A stretch of DNA of 64,000 bases. It comes from Drosophila persimilis. Lineage: Eukaryota > Arthropoda > Insecta > Diptera > Drosophilidae. This document shows positions 1-13,575 of this stretch, piece after piece (position 1 is the stretch's first letter; each line of letters begins with the position of its first letter). Location of the stretch: positions 12,732,501 to 12,796,500 of the forward strand of contig NW_020825294.1 of the NCBI RefSeq assembly GCF_003286085.1. The letters run 5' to 3'. Under the pieces are notes generated by a model. That model was not told the DNA's origin. It saw only the letters and a list, made by a program, of their open reading frames with translations, and ran no database searches. The translations under genes were made by a program, and so were the position numbers.

Positions 1-3000
1 TGCGCGCTTGCGTCATGTGCGTTTTCGTTTCGTTCAGAACGGAGCTGAAGAATAACGTGAATAGCCTCTGTCGCAGCCGCAGTCAAAGCCAACGCCGGAC
101 ACGGCTCGTATCATAAACCAGTCTAGAAACGCGCACGCCGCCTGGCTGTATAATTATGCTGCTCTTTCAACGTTCCTATGGAAGTATGGGTGTTCATATG
201 TACATATGTATGTACATATGTATAGCGATAGGTATGTGCGAGTTTGTGTGTGGTTGGCAGCTACAAAGGGCCTTAAACTCTGCTTAAAGTCAAGGTCAGT
301 GATTTCTTGTTCTCTCTTTTGGACAGCATTGCCAATTTCGATTGGTCGCCGTGATTGGCTGCGTGACTCACGCAGCAGGCAGCGAAAGCCGAGGAGAAAC
401 GCGTCTAGTATGGGTCCACATCCTCGCTGTTCTTCACCATTGCCCCGCTCCCCCACCCACGAAGGCACAGGCCAGGGCAATTCCAAGAATTTCCAGAAGT
501 TCAAGTGGTGGCTGCACAGGAAACAAGTGGAATATGGCACAGGGAGAAGATGCCTTGTCTCTCTCAGCCTTCTCCACTCTCCACTCTTCTCTGTTCCATT
601 TGTAGCCGCTGCGATCGATGTACCCTCGGCCCCCACCGACTTAGCAAGAGCAAGAGCAAGACCCAGAGCCAGCGCTCGACGCGTCTTGTCCTTGCCGGCG
701 GTTCATGAACCTCCTGTCCATGACGGACGGCGACGTGGTTAAAGTAGCAAAAAGATACCGATACGGCGGCGAAAAAAGTCAGCGTCATGCCAACAAAAAA
801 TTTCGCCAACCGCTCTATATGTGTGTGCACGTATTTCACTGCTGAGAGACCGAGAGGGGAGAGTATCTGGTACACGGTGATGCTCGTGTAGGCCACGGCA
901 CGGCACAGCATTCATTTGCCCGACCTCAACCTCAACTGTTTTATTGCCATATTGACAGGCAATTCAATCGAACTCGTTCCAATAAACCCTCTCCCCCGGC
1001 CTAGTCTACGTTCCCTACCACACAACAAGCTAATTCAAGAGACGGCACGAGGGGAAGGGGGATGGCGCGATCCCTTTTAGCAGCTGTCGCCGGTCTACCC
1101 CTGCGCCTCCACTGCCACTGCCACCAGATGTTTCCCTTGGACGAACGATGATCGGAGGGCAAACCCAACCCTAAACCGAACACATAAACCATCCAACAAC
1201 AGCAACAATCCACACGTATTTGTTATGGCTCTTTCAATAATTTTTGGGAGAGACTATGAAAAAAATGTGACACTTGAAACCGGAAATTAGCAGCAGCAGC
1301 AGCAGCTGTCGCTTTCTCACTCGTTGCGTGTGCTCCTTCACTTTATCCGCGCTCTTGGCCAGGTGGGGAAGAGTGTAGTGTGCTTATGCACTTAAGAGAC
1401 GACAAAGAGAGAGCTCGAACACAGAGTGCAGCTTCTCTCTAGGAAGGAGTCGTCCAGTCGTCTGACCGAATGAGTAATGCCCTGCTCCTGTGGCAACTCG
1501 AACATTTCTAAGACCTTACATAATTACCAGATCTGCGCATTAGAGCACTATACACAGTTAGTTACACGTTTTAGTTCCGGAACACGAGCGATTTGAGCTC
1601 TGAGCATTGGAGTAATGGAGACTCACACTCCCAGATAAGCAACGGAAAGTATCACACAAAAAGCGAACAACAAATTCCCTCATCAGCTTTTCTTACGCTG
1701 TTGAATTGCTCAATTTGGGTTGGCAACAGCCACACCAACACCACATACATACATAAGTAGAAGAAAACGAATAAAACGAAGAAGAAGAAAAAGAACAAGG
1801 TAGAATAGAGAGAGAGAGGGGGTATGTTTTTGGTGGCATAAGGCATTGTAACTCTAGCCCCGTGGCCCGCATATGTACGAAATTTGGTAGATCCGAGAGA
1901 CGACCCAGGTCCAGGTCCGAGGTCGGGCAATACCGACCGTTCTCGTCTTTCAACGCCCACCATATCCACTTACATTACCGCTAATAAGGGCTCTTTATCG
2001 AACTCTTCTCCCGCTTCCCCCTCCTTTTGACTGCTCTACCCCCCGGCTGAGGCAATCAGTCGCTCCGCACTGACCTCATAATTCGCAATAAGCCACATAA
2101 TAAGCGAGGAAGATCATCATACGCCTCCGAACCCCTCCCCGCCCTACGCAGCACAGGATTCGGTCATCCATGAGCAGGAAATTTCAATCAACCCGTTGAA
2201 ATCCGAACTTCTGCGGGCCACAGTTCGAGCTTTCCTACACATACATATACCCTTCTTCGTTTTTAGCGATCAGAAGGAAACAAAAGCGAGGCTGTAAATC
2301 TTATTACAAAATATAACATGTCGACGAAAATGATCGATAAAAGTGCTTGTTTTTATTACTACAAGGCAAGCATAGGTCTGCCCTGAAGAGTATTTGTACT
2401 TCGGTGGCAATAGATACATTTTCATTCGTTTTTCTGCTGCTGCTGCTGCTTTTTCTGTGTTCCCCTTTAGTTTTTTCGGGTTCTCAGAAAGTTCGCAGTT
2501 TGGTCAAAATGTTGCGAAAACGATGCGAGGGGGAAGGGCTTTAGCTGGAAGCGGACAAAGGCGAACCGGTGAGAACACCGGCCAGGGGCGAGCGGCAGGG
2601 GAAACAGCGCATAAATGACATTAGTTTGGACACAATAAATAAAACGTTAACAGCGCTAGAAAAACAAAGACAACAACAGCAGCAACAGAAACCACAAAAG
2701 TCAATGAACGGCTAAAAAATTCACGAACTTGAAAAAAGTGTGTAGCCAACGTTGACGCAAGCAGCGACGCGGCAGAGGCAGAGACGATGTCAATAAACCA
2801 ACTAACCGGCGACCTGCGTCGCTGCGACTGCGGCTGCGTTGCTTAGACGCAAACCATGAATATAGAAGCCCAGAAGCAGAATTAGCAAAAAAAAAATAGA
2901 CAAGAATAAACTTGTTGCTCAGGCAGCGAAAGCAAGGGCAAAAGCAACTGCAACAAATCGCTTGATAAATGTCCTGTGGCGGCAGACGTACGAACGTACA

Positions 3001-6000
3001 TATGAATGTAAATACATATGTATGTATGCCAAAAGCTCGTCGCGGAAGTTCAAAAACAACAGCCACGAGAACATCAAGAACGCATCGATGCCGTCGGCAC
3101 ATGTTTCGCATGCTTTATGGGCTCCTCCAACCCCTCCTCCAACTGGTACGTCCTTTCACACCCATTGCCCACCACCGCCTGGCATTCCAAGCCCATGAGG
3201 CTCTACTTCTCTCCAGACAGAAGCGTAAGTATGTACGCACGTGCGCCCTCCCACTGCAGAGGATGTGATAGTTTGGATGAAAAATAGTTAACTCAAAAAA
3301 ACGGGCTCAACCATTTCACAAAAAACAAAACAAGAACTCCCAGAAGGAAATAAATTAATTGTTTTTTACCAACTGTAGTTTTTTAAAAGTCCAAAATCAG
3401 ATCGAAATCAGTGTAAATGTGCATTCGGTGAGCAGGGTATTCGCAGCCTCTCTTCCGCTGTCAAGGCAGCAAATCTTGGGTGGATTTCTAGTACGAAGGA
3501 TAGACAAGGAGAGGTGATCCTTGCCAGAATGATTTATTGTCTATGTGAAAATAAAAAGCTCTTAAGTACTCGTATTATTCTCTCCTTGAGTACCCTCTCT
3601 TTTCCTCCCAGAAAACACCAATGTTAATTATGCAGCACAGGAAAGGACGGAGCCCCCAGCAGGGTGGACGTAGTGGCATTTAAGAGCTTTGTCACTGGGT
3701 CGTGTGGAGGAGGGTGGGATCTCGTGTGTGTGTGTGGTTTGTATGTGTGTGCTCAAGCGGTACTCATGTAATTGATGAACGCTTTTAATTATGGCCAGGC
3801 TTTAACTGTCACTTTTTGGGTAATTTCTGCAGGGAGGGAAGTGAAGGAAGAGTTCTTCCCGAGTAGAGTTTTCGAACCTGGGATGCTCCATGTTCGATTC
3901 CTCCATGGTTCAATGCCACAGTTGTTCCAATTACCAATTCGTTCCTCTTGCCAATTCACCTTCGCCCACAGTTGCGCGATCTTCACACGCGCGGACTGGC
4001 GGTGAGCGGGCGCGGGAGTGGGGGATGGGGGGGGGTTAGCTAAGCGTCTGTTCTTTTGTTTCAAACTCGTTTGTTAGCTCTACCTAGGCAGAGGCTGTGG
4101 TAGCAGTAGAAGAAGCAGAGGCAGAGGCTGGACTGGAGGCATTTCAACTTTCAAAAAAAAAGAAGCAAAGTCAGCGCCAGGTTATACTACGTTAACACAC
4201 ACATGTACATATATTGTATGCATGTATGCATGTACACTTGAACCCCGTGACTACGGAGTCTCTGTGTGATGACTTTTGGTCTTGGCCAAATTCGCTTTGT
4301 TTTGCCTGCTTTATTATTATCTTTCGTTCTTTGCTTATTTGCTTCTGAAAACCTTTCTTTCTCCCCGCTCTGCTTCAGAGTTCTGTGCCCCCCACCCCCA
4401 CCCCCACCCTCACCCCTCGCCACTTTTCGCCAACCAACGAAGCAGCTGTCATTAGGTCTGCGTTTCATTCCCCAGTTCCCCATTTCCCCTCAACCACTTC
4501 TAATGTCTTTGTTGCCTTCCTCTTGTGGCGTTCTTTCACCTTTGCGACGGGGTCTGGTCTTTTTGTGACTGTGGAAATTTTTGTGGTACGAGCATTTTGG
4601 CAGAAGGTCAACGTTCATAATTGTCTGTATTCTGTGGCACTCTTTAAGCCAACGAACCGAATGAGCCAGCGCTCCTTCTCTCACACAATTTTAATATTAG
4701 ATGCGGCAAATTATTATATTTTTTATTCAACGGAAATGGCACTTTGGGTCGATCCAGAATGGGATTTTCTGTACAATCCCCTCTGTACATCATTTTAGAG
4801 TACATATGAACGTACTTTTTGAGCACAAGGGCACCAAGAGCTGGAGCTGTGATTTAACAAATATCGAAGATACCGACTATCCAGTCCTGCTACATACATA
4901 AATGTAGATATTTCAAATAGGAATGTGCCAATTTTCTATTCCAACTTTATCCGAATAAATGAATCCAACTAGCGGTTACCTTCAAGTCGAAGGGGCATTC
5001 TATGGCGTTACTTGTTTGCATAACTCTTTCTCTCCAGCGTTCTCAATTCGCACGCCATTCTTATTATTTCCCCAATGAGATCTGGAAGTTATTTTAACTG
5101 GGCCTGCAACCGCTTGCTCCCCTGAGAGTCAAGACTTGAGTGGGTTATTCCCCCTTAATTTCCCCAAAGAACTTTGGGGAGAAATTCCCCTGTTAAAAGG
5201 GGGCACTCCAAAGGTTAAAGGTTGCCACCAGATTAGGGAGAGGCCCATACCCAAGAAGGGGGCGGTTGATCTATGAAGCCGAAATGGAAACAATTATATG
5301 ATTCCATAATTATGGGGATTGTCTGTTTGGTGAATGGGGTGGGGGATGGGGTGGGGTGGGGTGGGGTGGGGAGGCCAGGCAGAAACTTCCAATATCATTA
5401 ACCAGTTCTACGGGTATGGTCGGTTTCCTCGGAGTTGTCTGCACTCACGAGTAAATGAACCCGACCCTCGTGAGCGCGACCCGCCAACACAAGACCCGAC
5501 CCGAGAACTCCAACAACAACAGCCACAACAATCAGATCCGAACAACTGCCAATCATCGAGAGGCAAGCAGCGAGCAACGAACACGGCGCGGCGAACGGCG
5601 ATAGCGGCGTTGGCGTCCACGAACATTGACCTTCATTAAAGAACAAGAGGAAGAACCAGAACCAGCAGCAGCTCCAACATAGTTTTAAGCTCTCTAGCTC
5701 TCTCACTGCCGTTGTTGTTGTTGCTGGTGCTGTAGGCCATCAATCAGTCACTCACTCTCTTGCTCGCTCACTCAATTCAAGCGCAGCTTATTTCCCCTTT
5801 CAGTACTTCCCGAACGAGGCAGCGGCCGTTTTGGTGCAGCGCTGGACACACTCTAGACTGACTTTATTCAAACGGCGATAGATGCTACCTGCGAATGGAT
5901 TATGGGAACACCGACGTATGTAAATACATAAAGACGATGCAAGCCTCGTTTGGCCAGTACCTTGAGCTCTCTCTGCGACTACCAGGGGCTGTATCTAGCG

Positions 6001-9000
6001 GTACATTTGCGCACGTTTTTCTGCTGTAATAATATTATTATTTAATACTGACACTTTATAGCACAGAAACAACAGCACCAAACGAAATGCAAAATGCGTT
6101 ACCTTGCTTCTGGGAGGAACGGGAACGGGATCGGACACGGACAGGAGAGGAGGGGAGCACAGAGCACAGCACAGCACTCACTTCTCGCTTAGAGCTGAAT
6201 CACCATAAGCCCAAAGCCACGAAAGAATAAATAATAAGTGACTTTGGACAGGCAGACAAGCGGAGGAACAGGGAGAAAGAGGGGGAGATACATACATATA
6301 TCTAATAAGAAATCAGCAAAAGCCGCATCTAAAAAACGTGTTTCTGTTTTTTTTCCTTTCTTGGTTTTTTTTTATGTTTTTGTTGCTGTTCGTCGTTTGT
6401 CCCCTCCCGGGGGGACATTCGTGGTTCAGGGCGGTATGTTAGAGGGGAGGAAAGAAAGAGCCGAAGCTCCAAGTAAATTGTGAAATCATTTCTATTTCGA
6501 AGCAACAACAAGCGGAAGCAACAACAGGAACAACAGGAACACCAAACCAGCAACAAAACCAAAGAATTGATAGGAATACATATATGTACATATGTATACA
6601 TACATATATGTATGTACTGGCTGACTGCTGCTGCCTGGCCATCAGCCCGCCCCCCTCCCCCCACCTACACCCAACAACGGCATTCGCTTTGTTTTATCAG
6701 CAAATACAAAATATACTATACTTCAGCTCCAGCGCACTACAATACTCTGAATATTTCCACATCAGTGTTTCAATGCGGACTCGAGTAGATCCGTTCAAGG
6801 CACATCGAATAAGAAGGTAAGGCAGACTGTCCCCCTCTTTGGGTCATGCCCTATCTTTTTGCGCTGGGTCTTAAAGGGGGGCCAGTCCATCGGACTGCCT
6901 TACCTTCCACTGAATGTCACTTGGTACATGCTGTTGCTGGTTCTTGCTCTGTTCCGTCTTGCGCGTGTCGCCGTTATTGCTAGATTCGTTTGCTTTAACA
7001 GCTGGCTTCGTGTCGGCTGGCTCCGTCGTCTGGCCTGAGAACAACAGAACCAAAGCCAAACAAAGTCAAAAGCAAATGGAAATGCAAAGACGCAGGCAGC
7101 GTGTGAACATTTCGAGGAGAGAGAGATCCCAGCTTAAGAAGCGGAGCGGGCGGGGCGGGAGAGCGTCGCCAAGTGCAAGCAAGCAAGAACAAGAGGAGAG
7201 GGATTGGCTAGTGGGGTCGGTCTGTGGATACCCTTACCCCTTAATACGCGAAAACAGGGCATTCTCGATGGGCAGGAATAAATGCAGTGGTTGCGAGGAA
7301 CAATAAGATGTCATACAAAACACGCTTAAAATATTACTTTTACTTTTAATTATGACATATGTATATGACATTTATGTAAAACCACTTGATGTTGAACACA
7401 TATGAAAGCCTTTGCGCCTATACCTCGGCTATTCAAAATCTGTACAGATTATTATGCCCACTCCAGCAAGGGTATGACGAGAGCAGCATCAGCAAGATCC
7501 ACAACAAAAATATGAGAACTCAGATTCAAGGCTGCCCAGACATGGAGGCCAGAGCGAGATGGCGCGTGAGCCGCAAAGGAGGAGACAGACACGAAGGAAT
7601 CCGAAACATGTGTACAGCAAAAGGGGAAAAGAAACAACCAAAGCAAACAAACAGAAGACACATGTTGGGGTCTCGATTCCAAGAACAAGAAGAGCAAAAG
7701 CCCAGAGCGACGGGGGCTTGGAGGAGACGAATCTCTGCTGGAAGATTTCGTTCGGAGCTACGATAGTATGCGTGTGCCGCCGGCACAGACACGGCTCATA
7801 GAAACTGGCGATCCCTGCAGAGCTATCATGATAATGGTATCTACATATGTACATATGTACATATGTATTTTAATAACACAGCCCAACCTGTTCGGGCAAA
7901 ACCGAAACAAACAAAAACCCCCTTCCCTCGTGCAGCAGGAAACTATTCAAAACAAAAGTTTGTACAAAATTCCCACGAATTCACGAACCGTGCCCTGCCT
8001 GCCCTCCCCTGTTTACAACCCTCTTTGCTGGGCCCATAAAGATTCATTTACAAGACACTTTTCTTGGGACGATTTTCCGTTTCCTTTCCATTTGCATGCG
8101 TTAAATTTTCGCATACTCATGTCGGGCGGGACGGGACCGAGACCGGGACCGGGACGGGCTCGACCGAATCTGACACTAGAGAAAACTACCCCTAACGGTT
8201 AACAAAAGTAAATGACCTTTAATAATGATGTTCAGCAAAATGTTCTGGACCAGAAGGAGAAAAGGTAGAAAGAACACAGAGCAGGAACTGGAAGTGGAAA
8301 CGGTTGTCCTACCGAATTATCCAACTAAAACTCATCAATCTCGTACACAAACAAAAACCACACCCAGACGTAAGGAGGAGGGGACTGCAATAAAACCATT
8401 TTATATGCCAAAACCCCCCACCCCCCAAAGGTACAAAAACACTAAAACAAAAGCCCTGCTTCCACACCCACTCCCACCCATTGCCTTACCCTCCCTCCTT
8501 GGAGGAGTGCAATTAAAGTCGCTTCTTGAGTTTATGACGTCATAAAGTGGTAATCGAAGATGCCCCGACTACCTTCCCCCTTCCCCCTAACCCACCACCA
8601 GCCACAGCAATGTAATTTATAAAATATTTTAAAATATGCACACACATATATGTACATACATATGTATAAACGTAAAAAATAATAAACAAAAATGCATAAA
8701 ACTTCCGATAAAGGTGTACAGACCCATCCAAATCCGGGCAATCCTCATCCAATCCACCCTCCAACCGGCTCTTGTGGAAATCAAATCAGCTAGGGTTGCC
8801 ATTGTACTATACAAACGCACATTCGTATACTACATACATGATTGTGTGTGTGTGCGTGTGTCGTGTATCTATGCGTGTATGTTGTGGGGGAGAGGAGGGT
8901 TGCCGTCTGCCTGGGGTCAATGCACAAAAATGCGTAGAACGTGCCCCGTCCGCAGCACGGTGGGGTTTTCGCACACTCGCACGCAGCCAGGCGGCAGCCA

Positions 9001-9332
9001 GAACTGATGCTGGGGGAGATGTGGCTGTGGCTGGGGGTGAGGGGTGTGGGGGTGTTGGTGGGCGTGTGCTGGGTCTGGCCCAAAGGTTTGTTGACCCCAA
9101 AATCAAGAGGCAGACAGCAATATGCGTAGCTGTACGCTGTGCATTGGGATTGGTATATTTCGGGGTAAGACGCAGCAGCACCGCACCCCTTAAGAGGGTG
9201 GATTGGAAACGGTGCCCGCTCCACCCCCACCACCCTACGCTGTGCTGCGATACCTTCTCTTCCGCTGAGGCATTAATAATACGGCTGACATGACTATTTA
9301 TTTATTTGCAAGACACTTTCCCTAGTGCTCCC

Positions 9333-9387
9333 GGGTCTGGGTCTGGGTCTGGGCCTGGGCCTGGGCCTGGGCCTGGGCCTGGGCCTG
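9333..9387. repeat. GGGTCT/GGGCCT hexamer array
   Basis: About nine tandem hexamers, the first copies GGGTCT and the rest GGGCCT. It translates as a Gly-Leu repeat in one frame, which makes a spurious open frame rather than a gene. Confidence 0.9.
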
Positions 9388-10419
9388 CGGGTGGCAGACT
9401 CAGAGCCCGACCAGACAGACCAAAAAAAGGATCAAAGTCAGACGCACACGATATGCGAGTGTGGTGGAAATACAGCTTTTAGTGGCACTGCAGTGAGCCA
9501 GACGTCGGCAGACCCCAGCAACCACCCTTCCTGGAATGTAGCAGGAGCTGCGAATGCAAGGATAAAGAGCGGCAGCTGTAAAAGTTCAACAATAAAAGTA
9601 GGAAGCCACAGAGCAAAAAAAGTGAAACGAAAACGAAATGAAACTACAGACACACACACAGGGGACAAGGACTGGCTCAGGACATTGCCGTCGCTGCCGT
9701 GCCGCCATCGACAAGGGACGGGGCCAGTCCTCCGAGATCTCACACCAACCAACCACCACCAACAGGAGGAATACGGACGAGGGCAACAGACGGCATTGGA
9801 CACATTTTACGGTTGTTCCACAGCGTATTATGCAAATCTCTTCAAGCAAACAAAAAATATTTTAATTTCAATTGAAAATCGCTTCGAAAGTGTCCATACC
9901 CTTACACAGGGTACTACACGATTGTGGAGATGTGAGGTTTGTAAGAAAGAAGTTATCTGACAACAGAAATCAACAATATACGTTCCATATATGTACGTTC
10001 ATGTTTAGTCTCATTTAGTAGGAATAAAATATTTGGAATAGACTTTACTTCAAATGTAACAACATATCATGCTCCTTTCCAGTCGTCCAACTTTGGCTTG
10101 ATGGATACCGGATACCGGAATATCGATGTATTTTTACTGATAGTTGTGCAGGGTAGGGTACTAGAAGCTTCGGCCCAAAAGCAGTCCTCAGTCCCTTCCT
10201 GTTTTGCCAATTCCCATTCCAATTGTGCAGCTCAAAAAGAAGCCCGAAAGCCAGAAAAGTGTGCAGCGGGAGCAGAAACAACAAGGAAACAAGAGCGAAA
10301 AGGAAACAACAGAAGAATGCACATACATATATACATATTTATGTACATCATTTGTATATATAAAGTACGGCTGCGTCTGGGACGGGATTCGATCACGCAC
10401 ACAGGCAGACATACAGAAA

Positions 10420-10425
10420 GAGAGC

Positions 10426-10450
<25 letters not shown>
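10420..10450. repeat. GA dinucleotide run
   Basis: An uninterrupted (GA)n tract of about 30 bp, followed by GGAGGGAGG. Such tracts can bind GAGA factor in flies, but no promoter is evident beside it. Confidence 0.85.
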
Positions 10451-10456
<6 letters not shown>

Positions 10457-12397
10457 AGGAGTGTCTGTCTGGCCAGCATTGTTCGTTTACTCTTTTATTT
10501 TTTTTTGTTGATTTTGGGAATTCTAAAAATGCTCTCAGCTCCATCCTGCTGCGCTGCCTCCTCCTCCGACCGTATCGAATGCAGCCGCCAGATGACAGGT
10601 TTCTGCCTCTCATTCTCCTCCTGCCTATTCTCACTCTCATTCTCCGTATCCAGCTCTCCAGGTTTTGTCTGCTTTTATGTGCTCTTTGGAGCTGCTGCTG
10701 CCGCTGCTACTGCACAGGATGTTGGCCTGGCGCGTTGTGGTGTCTGCGTGTCCGCATCTGCCTTGGTATTCGCCTTCTGCCGTTGCCATTAATATTTACT
10801 TCTGTACATGTAGTTTTCACGGCTGACATCCATCGAAATATTCGAATATTTGGGATCACTTTTATTACAAATGTTACTTGGCGCTATATAGCAATATGAA
10901 AATATTGATATGTCAAGTCAAGCCTCCCTCTTAACCAGCCACATGAGAACCTTTGTATCGTATTCCCAGAAACATTCCGGTTTTTTTTTTTCGATGATCC
11001 GCTCAAATGCAATTCCTTTGTTGCAACAACAAAGACAAATAAATGCAAAAATAGAGCGACGAGAGTAGCGGCAAGCGAACTGGGAGCAGCTGCCCCGCTC
11101 TCACAGCATAATACATACATATACCAAAGTACATACACATACATATACATACATATGTAACGCCGGTAGGCATGGCGCAAACATACATACATACAAATAC
11201 GTATGTAGTGCACACATGCAGCAATGTAAAAACAACTGAAAAAGGGCGCACAGCATAATAGGGGAAACAAAATGGAAGCGGAACACAGCCTAGACCAAAT
11301 TGCAACAACTTTTTGCAGCCTGGCGCAAATTAGGGGGAACGCATGGAGCTGAATGAAACGAGCGACAGAGCGAGACTACTACAAGTGTGTGTGTGTGTGG
11401 AGAGGGGACGCCGCAGGGGAACGGACCACATGAGATAACGGAACATGCTTTTGCATTAGTCACCACCACCGAAAGACAGGCTTCGCTGACAAACAACAGA
11501 TGTGTGGGGTGTTTGTGAGGGAGAGTCAATGACGCTCTCCGCAAGGAGGAAGGGAGCTGCTCGCCTAGCAACCAATGAAACAAGACATAAAAATGTACAT
11601 TTCAACTATTTGTAATTATTTATTAACCGAATGTATCAAATTGTACACGACGACACAACAAAACAGAACGCCAAATCTGCTGTCGGCGTTCGCTTCCGCC
11701 TTCGCTGGCTTCGACGTCTCCGTCGACGCCGCAGCGGCAGCGGCAGCGGCAGCTGCCTGTGTGTCTGTTATGTTGTCTGTGTGTGCGTGTGCAATGCATG
11801 AATTTGCATAATTTGGATTGTGGCCGGAGGGAGGCGTGGCTGTCATGGCCAAAATCAAAGTGACACTCTTTGGCGAAGCTTTGGAGTTCAATAAGCGTAT
11901 TTATTCACTTTATTACTATATTTCACTGTATTTGTTGCTGTTTCATACAAACCTGTATTGCAGTTTATTCCCGTCGGCTGGTCTTCGGTGCCAAAAGACA
12001 AAACTGGGCGCGAAAACGCCAAGGTGTGCGTCCGAGTGTCGATGTTTTTGAGCTGCACACCGACACACGCTCAGCGCGTTGCGAAAATAATTATGTTTGC
12101 CGTTGCAGTTTTTTTTTTTTTTGCTGCAGCTTCGCCTTGCCAACAGCGGTACTGGTTTGGTTTAGTTCTTTGCTTCTCTTTTGCCGCCTTTTCTGCTGCT
12201 TAAGACTTTTTGCGCGTTCAAACAAACACAGAGATACAATCACAAGACCGGCTCACTGCTGGCACAAATATTATGCTGCTCTGCGGAAAACTAAACGAAT
12301 TACAAGCCCAAATTAACGAATTAACAGCAGCAGAGTCAAATGCAGTGCAAAATTAACACCAAATTCGTATTTTAAAACAAAAAAAACACGATTTAGT

Positions 12398-12560
12398 CGT
12401 GAGAGCAGTGTGACCGGGAATTTATCGCTAAAATATTCCGTCCTACCCTCAGAAATATACCAAAATATACCGTCTCATTAAACAAATATACCGTAAATAT
12501 ACTGACGAATTCAAGTTCTATTATACATATTCCTCGCTTTCGATATTCCGTCTAATATTA
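12398..12560 (-). promoter_or_regulatory. Motif 1 / Motif 6 core promoter cassette (leftward)
   Basis: On the minus strand this segment has repeated GGTATATTT-type motifs (Ohler Motif 6) followed by GGTCACACTG (Motif 1, the M1BP site, plus coordinates 12406-12415) and then CTCTCAC. Roughly 160 bp is clearly similar, in the opposite orientation, to the prohibitin promoter at about 23178-23340, including the shared GAACTTGAATTCGTCAGTAT block. The order of motifs predicts transcription towards position 1. It is the likely promoter of the gene whose 5' noncoding region fills the left end. Confidence 0.6.
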
Positions 12561-13460
12561 CTAGTTATATAGATCTTTCAGCTTTGCCCACATACTTTTA
12601 TCCTATTGATGAATACATTTTATACAAGGTTAACTACTTTTAATTACTTGCATTAATTGCATTTTGACTAAAACACGGTTTACAAATTAATGTTGCCATG
12701 CAACTTTGTGCATGGAATGCGCATTTAACATAAGAATGGGCAATGAAAATCGTCAAAAACCGTCAAACTTGTTGCTGCAGCATTGTAGTGAAAAACATTT
12801 TTGACGATTTTCATTGGCCGAAAGCAAAAATCGCATCGTTTCCGTTTCAAAACCGTTTCAGTTAACAAAACCGGTTCCGGTAATGTCCGCTATATTTAAA
12901 GGGTAAGTGGTAAAGGGCAAACCACATGATAAACTAAGGTTATATAGATATATTATAAGTAGTGTATGTCAAATACATATTAAAACTAACTTATCAATAC
13001 CAATTTTAATACTAGTCCCGGAGTCCGTTATACTGACCACATGACATGGCAAGTACCTGCTGAAACGGGCCACGGACAGCATGTTCGGATATGTCGTGTT
13101 AATATTCCCCAATAATTGCGGCATATTCACCCTTATTAAAGAGGCTCAGCCGAATGGTTCACCTGGTCAATGGTTGGGAAATGCAGTTCCGAATCATCAC
13201 CATATGTCGATCCAAACATAATTCAAAGCTCATTGTTGCTTACCGGCTATTACCGATTCAATACCCGATTCAAGTTCGGTCATCTATATTATCGACTGGA
13301 TACGAGTGGTGCGCGCCAAATTTAAGGGGGCTAAGAAAAAATTATTTATAAAGAAGGCAAGCTAAATTGGCCTGGTATAGGGATCATCTATTTTTTTTCC
13401 TCCAATGGACAAAAGTCTTGTTCTTGAACTTTTACAAAGCATGTATATAGTGATGGGCCA
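12561..13460. other. Intergenic AT-rich spacer
   Basis: Apart from the 19-bp inverted repeat I see no gene here. AT-rich sequence lies between the two divergent promoters (leftward Motif 1 cassette, rightward DRE promoter). A 65-codon open frame at 13154-13351 has no recognisable features. Confidence 0.5.
12741..12816. repeat. Perfect 19-bp inverted repeat
   Basis: CAATGAAAATCGTCAAAAA at 12741-12759 is repeated as its exact reverse complement at 12798-12816, with a 38-bp spacer. The spacer carries another CGTCAAA copy and a CTGCAG. No gene overlaps it. It could be a small foldback element or terminal inverted repeats of a short nonautonomous transposon. Confidence 0.75.
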
Positions 13461-13467
13461 TCGATAC

Positions 13468-13475
13468 TATCGATA
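13468..13475. promoter_or_regulatory. DRE site upstream of l(2)37Cg
   Basis: A perfect TATCGATA palindrome, the DREF binding site (core promoter motif 2), about 100 bp upstream of the start codon, with further CATCGAT and CTCGATGG partial copies around it. This is typical of a housekeeping promoter without a TATA box. Confidence 0.75.
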
Positions 13476-13575
13476 GTGCCCTCGATGGTTTGACACCTCC
13501 AGTCTATCGCATGGGGCTTGCACGTTTTTTGTTTTTTATTGTAAACAAACCCAAAGAAGAACGAGCCTAAACAAA

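Larger units (their letters stand above)
1..12395. other. Long noncoding stretch, likely 5' intron/UTR of a leftward gene
   Basis: I see no convincing coding exon in this 12.4-kb stretch. Open frames here are low-complexity (Gly-Leu, Ser/Arg, poly-Ala) or run across simple repeats on both strands. It holds scattered TACATATGTA-type palindromic repeats (about 196-230, 3000-3025, 4200-4240, 6575-6617, 7840-7870, 8643-8668, 10322-10350, 11105-11205), CAG/CTG runs (1288-1306, 2436-2452), a G-rich GGGGT run (5337-5374), a GGGYCT hexamer array (9333-9387) and a GA run (10420-10450). The Motif 1 promoter at 12406-12415 points leftward into this region. In D. melanogaster the gene beside l(2)37Cg is brat (l(2)37Cf), which has large 5' introns, so this is probably brat 5' noncoding sequence. 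That identity is inference from synteny only; no NHL, B-box or other coding exon is visible. Confidence 0.4.

Noticed and set aside
3885..3905. B-box-like GTTCGATTCC
   Set aside because: No A box or cloverleaf upstream; chance match.
9325..9960. 211-codon frame starting with Gly-Leu repeats
   Set aside because: It arises from the GGGYCT hexamer array and continues through low-complexity sequence; no conserved motif.
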